A DNA stretch of 64,000 bases from CAWDJT01 sp963828705 (GTDB lineage: Bacteria; Desulfobacterota; Syntrophobacteria; Syntrophobacterales; Syntrophobacteraceae), in the NCBI GenBank assembly GCA_963828705.1, contig CAWHGA010000050.1, positions 1 through 64,000 of the forward strand, read 5' to 3'. Numbering within the stretch: the first letter of the stretch is position 1; each line of letters starts with the position of its first letter. A model generated the notes under the pieces. The model saw nothing but the letters and a program-made list of their open reading frames with translations. It searched no databases and was not told where the DNA came from. This document shows positions 59,005 through 64,000 of this stretch, piece after piece. A program made the position numbers and the translations under genes.

Positions 59005-59854
59005 TAATCTGTCCTCCTTTATGGTCTCAATGTTGACGGTGCTGCCAATGGTTACCAACCCCGAGCCACTGCGGGGCGCGCCTCGCCCGCCAGGATATGT
59101 CGAGTTCCCGAGCCATTGCCGAGTTCTGATCAAATCACCAGGCGGTGGCGTTTCCACGCCGATGGGTGTCTGTTCGCAAAAACGTGGTTTCCCGATGACT
59201 TTATTGATGAGCTCGTAAGAAGGTGGAAAACACCATTTCTTGTCATTCCGGCGAAAAAGCAGGAATCCAGGAATTTTAGATACTTATAGTGGCACTGGAC
59301 CTCGGCTTTCGCCGGGGTGACGACTTCTTACGAAAGCATCATCATTGATAAACTCGCAAAAAGTCCAAAACCATCATTAATTGGGGTATCGCCGGCGCAC
59401 CCTAGGGTTTGGCAGTAATCCAGAAAAAACGTACCAGCTACTGGATGCCCACCTGCGTGGCAATGATGTGCAGCAGCGGTCATAGTCGCTCAACGTAGAT
59501 TGCAATCGCTAGAGAAGCTATCACGAAAAACGGATCAAATCCACGATAAGTCAACGTCTGTAGGTGCGTGAGTGGCTACGGCCACGCGAGATGCCTGCAG
59601 CATGTCCATGGGCAGCCTGCGGAGTTAAAGTGCGACCAGTGGCCTGGGTTGGATGGTCCCATGCACATGGGGTGCGAGCAAAGACGAGAACGCTTTGCCC
59701 AAGATCCCAACGGGTGGTATAGTGCACTGAAAGTGCTTATTAAATTTCACCGATCTGCCGAGATATCGGTACACAGCAGCTGGCCACAGGGACTATTGGC
59801 CGGTCAGGCGCTCATGTGGGCGCCCCTAAAGTTTGGAGGAGGAGACAAGAGCCA
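59005..59854. other. Divergent intergenic region of the cAMP island
   Basis: 850 bases between the SH3-M48-cyclase operon and the phosphodiesterase gene. A GTCATTCC...GGGGTGACG repeat occupies 59242-59322. The rest (59330-59830) holds no gene I can support; both promoters must lie here. Confidence 0.5.
59242..59322. repeat. GTCATTCC/GTGACG-type dispersed repeat
   Basis: GTCATTCCGGCGAAAAAGCA ... GGAATCCAGG at one side and CTCGGCTTTCGCCGGGGTGA at the other, with TTAGATACTTATAGTGGCAC between, whose reverse complement resembles the TAAGTATC block at 5221 and 9659. Confidence 0.65.
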
Positions 59855-60662
59855 GTGAAGATCAAGGTCCTTGGTTCGTCCGGTTCAGAAGCCCCAGGGC
59901 ACAATTCACCTGCTTTCCTGCTGGACGACTTTCTACTGCTGGATGCCGGAACCGTTTCGGGCTCCCTGGACCGTGACGCGCAATGCCGGATTTCACATAT
60001 TCTTCTGACTCATGCCCATCTGGATCACATTAAAGGGATCCCTTCCCTGTTGGACAATATCGTGGCGGCCCAACTCGGCTGCCAGTTGGTGGTTGTGAGC
60101 GGCAAGGAGGTACTGGCGGACTTGAAACGCAATATCTTCAACAATCGGATATGGCCGGACTTTGCCGTGATCCCGAACGGGGAACAGCCGGTGATGCGCT
60201 ATCAAACCATATCGAGCCGCCATCCGCTGTGTATCGGGGGCTATTCGATCACCGCCGTGCCCGTTGATCACACGGTACCGGCGTACGCCTACGTGGTTGC
60301 CGACGATAAGCATAATGCCTTGGTCTACACTGGTGACAGTGGCCCCACCGAGCGGATTTGGAAGACCCTGCGCCGTTACCATGTCAAGGCCCTCATTACC
60401 GAAGTATCATTTCCCAACGAACAGCACGCCTTGGCCGCAGCTTCCGGGCATATGACGCCGGCGCTTTTTGCCAGAAGAGCTGAAAAAGCTGTCGGTTCTT
60501 CCCGAGAAGATTTTCATCACCCACGTCAAGCCCTATTATCGCCAAGCTGTTGAGGTGCAAATGGCGCAACTGTCGGGTGTCACCGTGGAGTTCCTGCATG
60601 ACAGCATGGAGATAGTGGTTTCCGCGGGTGATGGCAACAGGTCGTGCACTTCCGCCATCTGA
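59855..60662 (+). CDS. Class II cAMP-phosphodiesterase-like metallo-hydrolase, frameshifted
   Basis: About 268 codons. The fold is metallo-beta-lactamase-like and the motif HILLTHAHLDHIKGIPSLLDN follows the class II cyclic-nucleotide phosphodiesterase signature HxHLDHxxG; further metal ligands are the His/Asp in VPVDHTVPAYAYV and LVYTGDSGPT, and a late His in FITHVKPYY. One frame change near 60465. GTG start at 59855 with GGAGGAGA upstream. Divergent from the adenylate cyclase operon, so it may hydrolyse the cAMP that operon makes. Confidence 0.8.
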
Positions 60663-60716
60663 TGCGTTAATCCTGGATGCAGGAGAAGCCTCATCCAGGT
60701 TAAGGGAGACTGAAGC

Positions 60717-61169
60717 TTGCCAATAGCAGCGAAACGGGCCGGTTTTCTGGTCAGATGCAAGCCGGATGTCGACCGTTACTGGCTCTTGCTGGTGGCGGGG
60801 TTATTGTGGTCTGTCATCGGTCTGGGATTGTGCGGCGTCGCCTGCTATTGGCTGTCTTTGTTAGCTTGGCCGGGGAATCTGGCCGCTGCCCTGGTGGGTT
60901 TTGTGGGCGGGGTCCTGGTTTATGCCTTTGGTTTCAGCCGTATCGTTCGCCGCAACTTGGTGCGCATTGCTAACCAGCCTTCTCAGGTTTGCGTTTTTGC
61001 CTTCCAGGCCTGGCGCAGCTACGCTCTGGTTGTGACTATGGTTGTTGTGGGTTGGATCCTGCGTCATTCGCGAGTGCCACTTGTGGTGTTGGCGGTGATC
61101 TATCTGATGGTGGGAACCGGACTGGCCTTGGCCAGTTCTCTTTACTATGACCAATCCCGGGTGGGATGA
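60717..61169 (+). CDS. Four-helix membrane protein, function unknown
   Basis: 150 residues with four hydrophobic helices (about 22-44, 50-68, 100-118, 124-142) and a short basic front. TTG start at 60717 supported by GGGAG. Follows the phosphodiesterase gene by 54 bases. No family recognised. Confidence 0.65.
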   Translation: MPIAAKRAGFLVRCKPDVDRYWLLLVAGLLWSVIGLGLCGVACYWLSLLAWPGNLAAALVGFVGGVLVYAFGFSRIVRRNLVRIANQPSQVCVFAFQAWRSYALVVTMVVVGWILRHSRVPLVVLAVIYLMVGTGLALASSLYYDQSRVG

Positions 61170-61241
61170 CGACTGGCAACGTCGTGCAGAACCAGGGAAA
61201 GGGTGCACCAATTCTAAGCAACCATTCTGAATAATTGGCTA

Positions 61242-61408
61242 TTGACCCAATAACTCAGCTTTGCTACACGGTTATGAGGGTCCTGATGGGGTGCAGCTGA
61301 TTGGAAAATCCCCCGAAGGTGGGATCAACCACCGGGTTTGATGACAATACTTGAACGGTTCCGAAGTACAGCAAGCCGTGGGCGAAATCACCGGTCCACG
61401 GCTTTTTT
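61242..61408 (+). ncRNA. Candidate structured leader with intrinsic terminator
   Basis: A promoter-like TTGACC (61242-61247) with TACACG after 17 bases precedes about 130 bases that fold into successive hairpins: GGTGG-GATCAA-CCACC (61318-61333), TACTTGAAC...GTTCCGAAGTA (61349-61369) and AGCCGTGG...CCACGGCT followed by TTTTTT (61374-61408), an intrinsic terminator. It ends 290 bases before iorA. It could be a small RNA, a regulatory leader, or the end signal of the phosphodiesterase operon. No riboswitch class could be assigned. Confidence 0.4.
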
Positions 61409-61477
61409 GTTGACTCAAGATAATGTCTTTATCTTCATCAGGGAGCGAGGGCAATGAATCACATGTCCCAAGCTTCT

Positions 61478-61618
61478 GATTCCCGCTGCGCGGGAATGAC
61501 AACTTAACCTGATTGTCATTCCCGCGCAGGCGGGAATCCATTGTCTTGGCTCAACTTATTGGGATGTTACTGCAGCGCCAAGCCACCCAGCGTTACCTCG
61601 GCCTTCGCGAGGGTGACG
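61478..61618. repeat. GTCATTCC-type repeats before the second iorA
   Basis: Back-to-back copies: GATTCCCGCTGCGCGGGAAT (61478-61497), GTCATTCCCGCGCAGGCGGG (from 61515) and CTCGGCCTTCGCGAGGGTGA (about 61597-61616). Confidence 0.7.
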
Positions 61619-61697
61619 GTATTGAAGGGTATTGCAGCGGCCTCTATTGGATCGTCACCTTGATGCACATGCGGCTGCGACGACATAGGAGTGTGGG

Positions 61698-63552
61698 TTG
61701 AAGCAACGGCGGATCTTTCTAGGTAACCAGGCGATGGCTCACGGACTGTTGGAAGCAGGCTGCTCCGTGGCAACTTCATATCCAGGCACACCGGCATCGG
61801 AAATCCTTGGCACTCTGGCAGCGTTGAAGAAGAAACAACCGCAACTACCGATTCACCTCGAATGGTCCATCAACGAGAAGGTGGCGTTCGAGGTTGCCCT
61901 GACCAACAGCTTTGCAGGGCGACGGTCGGCGGTGATCATGAAGCAGGTGGGCCTCAATGTGGCGGCTGATCCGCTCATGAGTGCCGCCTATACTGGGGTG
62001 AAAGGCGGTATGGTGGTTATTGTCGCCGATGATCCGGGGCCGCACAGTTCTCAGACCGAACAGGACACACGGGGTTACGCCATGCTGGCCAAATTGCCGG
62101 TGTTGGACCCCTCCTCCCCTGAGGAAGCCAGACAATGGATCGCCCCGGCCTTTGAGCTGTCAGAACGCTACGAACTTCCCGTGATTTTGCGCCCCACCAC
62201 CCGCGTTTGCCATGCTCGGCAGGACCTGGAGGAGCGCCCCTTCGCCGGTCAGGTTCAGGCGGCGCTTTTCGAAAAGGACCCGGCGCGCTGGGCCGCGACC
62301 CCCAAATTCCGGCTGTTGCTGCACCGCAAGCTCAATGAAAAGATTGCCCAGATCGCCACCGACACAGGTTTTGGCCCGCGCCTGGTGGAAGGTGACCTCG
62401 CTGGTGGCGGTCCCGTTGGCCATAGTGCTTGCGTGGTGGGATCTGGAGTGGTGCTGGCGCATGCCGAGGAGATCCTGGCCGATCTGGGCTTGCGGGACCA
62501 GATCCCGCTCTATCAGGTGGTGATGCCCTATCCCTTGGCGCCGACTTTTCGAGATGACATCCTGCAGCGCCATGACCGCATCCTGGTGCTTGAAGAAAGC
62601 CTTCCCGTCATTGAATGGCAGTTGCAGAACCGGGACAAAGTATTTGGCCGGACCACCGGCACCGTGCCGGAAGCAGGGGAACTGCTGCCGGAAGTGGTGG
62701 AAGATCTTCTCCGCGATTTCCTGGGTCTGGAACCGGCCGTTCGGCCCAGTTCACCGGCAGCGGCGGGAAGGCGGCCCACGCTCTGCGCCGGATGCCCTCA
62801 TCGAATCAGCTTTTTCGCCATCAAGAAGGCCTTTCCCAAGGGGATATACCCCAGCGACATCGGCTGTTACACCCTGGGACTCAACCTCGGGGTGGTAGAT
62901 ACGGTGCTGTGCATGGGGGCGTCCATCAGCCAGGCCGCCGGTTTCTATCATGCCTATCGGGCCTCGCGCGAGGATTATCCCAGCATCGTTGCCACCATCG
63001 GTGACTCAACTTTTTTTCATTCCGGTATCCCGGCACTGATCAATGCCGTGGTGCAAAACGCCCGGTTCGTTCTGGTGATCCTGGACAACAGCACCACCGC
63101 CATGACCGGCAACCAGCCCACTCCAGCCGCCGGGTTGACGCTGACCGGCCATGCCGGCGCCACGGATCCTGCTGCCGGACCTGATCAAGGCCTGCGGGGT
63201 GCGTTTCGTCGCGGAAGGCGACCCGTATCAGTTTGATACCTTCCTGGGTCTACTGAAAGAAGCGGGCAGCTTCGCGCGTGCTGAAGACGGCGGTGTGGCG
63301 GTGGTCATCGCCAAACATCCCTGCCTCATGGACCGCAGCCATCGGGAGGCGATGAAACGCGTGCAGGTGGTGGTCAACGATAAGTGCAAAGGTTGCGATT
63401 TCTGCGTCAAGCAGTTTGAGTGCCCGGCCCTTGTGGTTCAGGGCAAAGAAGAACCCATTCTGATTGACCCCATGGTGTGTGTGGGTTGCGGCGTGTGCGT
63501 CCATGTGTGCCCTCACAGGGCACTGGAAATAGGTCCTGGGCTTTCCACCTGA
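61698..63552 (+). CDS. iorA: Indolepyruvate:ferredoxin oxidoreductase alpha subunit, second copy, frameshifted
   Basis: About 617 codons, the same domain order as the copy at 5414-7273: GCSVATSYPGTPASEILGTL, MKQVGLNVAADPLMSA, CAGCPHRISFFAIKK, GDSTFFHSGIPALINAV, and a C-terminal double cluster (CKGCDFCVKQFEC and CVGCGVCVHVC). One frame change near 63160. TTG start at 61698 with AGGAG six bases upstream. The C-terminal clusters have the full 2x4Fe-4S cysteine set. Followed by iorB, so it forms a complete second enzyme, probably with different 2-oxoacid preference. Confidence 0.92.
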
Positions 63553-63567
63553 GGAGCCGGTTTCGTC

Positions 63568-64000
63568 ATGCAACAGATTGCCATTAGTGGTGTGGGAGGC
63601 CAAGGGGTGCTTTTCGTCACCAAACTCCTGGCTGAGACCGCGCTGGATTTGGGATATTCGGTGCTGATTTCAGAGACCCATGGTATGGCCCAGCGGGGCG
63701 GAAATGTCATCAGTCACCTCAAGATCAACGACAGAGACGACAAGGGGTCTACGCTGCGCAGCCCGCTGATCCGCCCGGGCCGGGCCGACCTGCTGTTGGT
63801 GCTCCATCCGGATGGACTTCTGATTCATGGCCATTTCTTGAAGCCTGGTGGCTCGCTATTCTGCAACCGACCGGCCACGGGTACGGTTAACGCAGCAGTG
63901 GGCGAGGCGTCCCTGGATGCCAACGGTCTTGCCTCGGAACTCGGTGCTCCGGTTTGTGCCAATTTGGTGCTCCTCGGGTTCGTTGTTGGTTCTGGAAAGC
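63568..64000 (+). CDS. iorB: Indolepyruvate:ferredoxin oxidoreductase beta subunit, second copy (partial)
   Basis: Open from ATG 63568 to the window end (144 codons seen of about 190). IAISGVGGQGVLFVTKLL and SETHGMAQRGGNVISHLK are IorB motifs. It starts 16 bases after iorA, with GAGGAG upstream. Confidence 0.92.
   Translation, partial: MQQIAISGVGGQGVLFVTKLLAETALDLGYSVLISETHGMAQRGGNVISHLKINDRDDKGSTLRSPLIRPGRADLLLVLHPDGLLIHGHFLKPGGSLFCNRPATGTVNAAVGEASLDANGLASELGAPVCANLVLLGFVVGSGK

Noticed and set aside
61270..61408. ZTP (pfl) riboswitch
   Set aside because: There is a faint likeness (a GTGG/CCAC hairpin and a terminator stem with GCCG..GGGC), but the conserved first-domain core and closing stem are not present, and the downstream gene is not a folate or purine gene.
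1..64000. tRNA, rRNA and CRISPR loci
   Set aside because: No T-loop plus acceptor pattern, rRNA segment or regularly spaced direct repeats were seen; the repeats present are dispersed palindromes.

Overview
The window looks like a piece of the chromosome of a strictly anaerobic bacterium of the Desulfobacterota (former Deltaproteobacteria) type. This is inferred from gene content: ferredoxin-dependent 2-oxoacid oxidoreductases (two IorAB-type sets and one KorAB set), a Wood-Ljungdahl-flavoured C1 gene pair, respiratory-type PyrK/PyrD, ThyX instead of ThyA, a liv-type amino acid importer and many dispersed palindromic repeats. GC content is moderately high. No rRNA, tRNA or CRISPR array was recognised.

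Layout. 1-3860: accessory end with an IS1634-type insertion sequence, an integron remnant (lipoprotein gene cassette, attC-like site and an integron integrase that has lost its first catalytic arginine box). 3870-14605: a LysE-type exporter gene, then a long leftward operon livJ-livH-livMG(fused)-livF-paaK-iorA-iorB for uptake and ferredoxin-linked oxidation of amino acids, most likely aromatic ones. The operon has its own promoter, a 24-37 residue leader peptide with the run YYCYYGYF and a set of mutually exclusive hairpins ending in tandem intrinsic terminators, which together look like a tyrosine/phenylalanine attenuator. 14684-23126: FKBP isomerase, PgeF, PyrK-PyrD, a flavodoxin-like protein, a HAD hydrolase and the dTTP cluster thyX-dUTPase-tmk. 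23263-27430: a zinc-ribbon membrane protein and KorA-KorB. 27962-33898: DUF2760 protein plus two Hsp70-type proteins. 33978-40518: enoyl-CoA hydratase-like protein, a TPR-CHAT lipoprotein and a GlnD homologue whose nucleotidyltransferase domain lacks its catalytic aspartates. 40778-47254: HisH, HisF, exported superoxide dismutase, and three nucleotide-sugar genes (epimerase, UDP-sugar dehydrogenase, phosphomannomutase). 47864-50825: small membrane protein, Nudix hydrolase, OmpR-type regulator, ADP-ribosylglycohydrolase. 51068-53415: an IS110 transposase fragment, then a coupled C1 cluster (FchA-like, AcsE-like) with a histone-deacetylase-family gene. 53709-60662: a cyclic-nucleotide island in which an SH3 protein, an M48 protease, a CHASE2-adenylate cyclase and an MscS channel with a cyclic-nucleotide-binding domain form one leftward operon, and a class II cAMP-phosphodiesterase-like gene is divergent. 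61698-64000: a second iorA-iorB pair, running off the end.

A striking general property is that about twenty otherwise recognisable genes are interrupted by one or more single-base frameshifts, including housekeeping genes (hisF, glnD, korA). Flanking protein sequence stays conserved on both sides of each shift, so many are probably consensus errors in G/C runs rather than true gene decay. I therefore give the full span of each such gene and state where the frame changes. Start codons were chosen by ribosome-binding site and family N-terminus.
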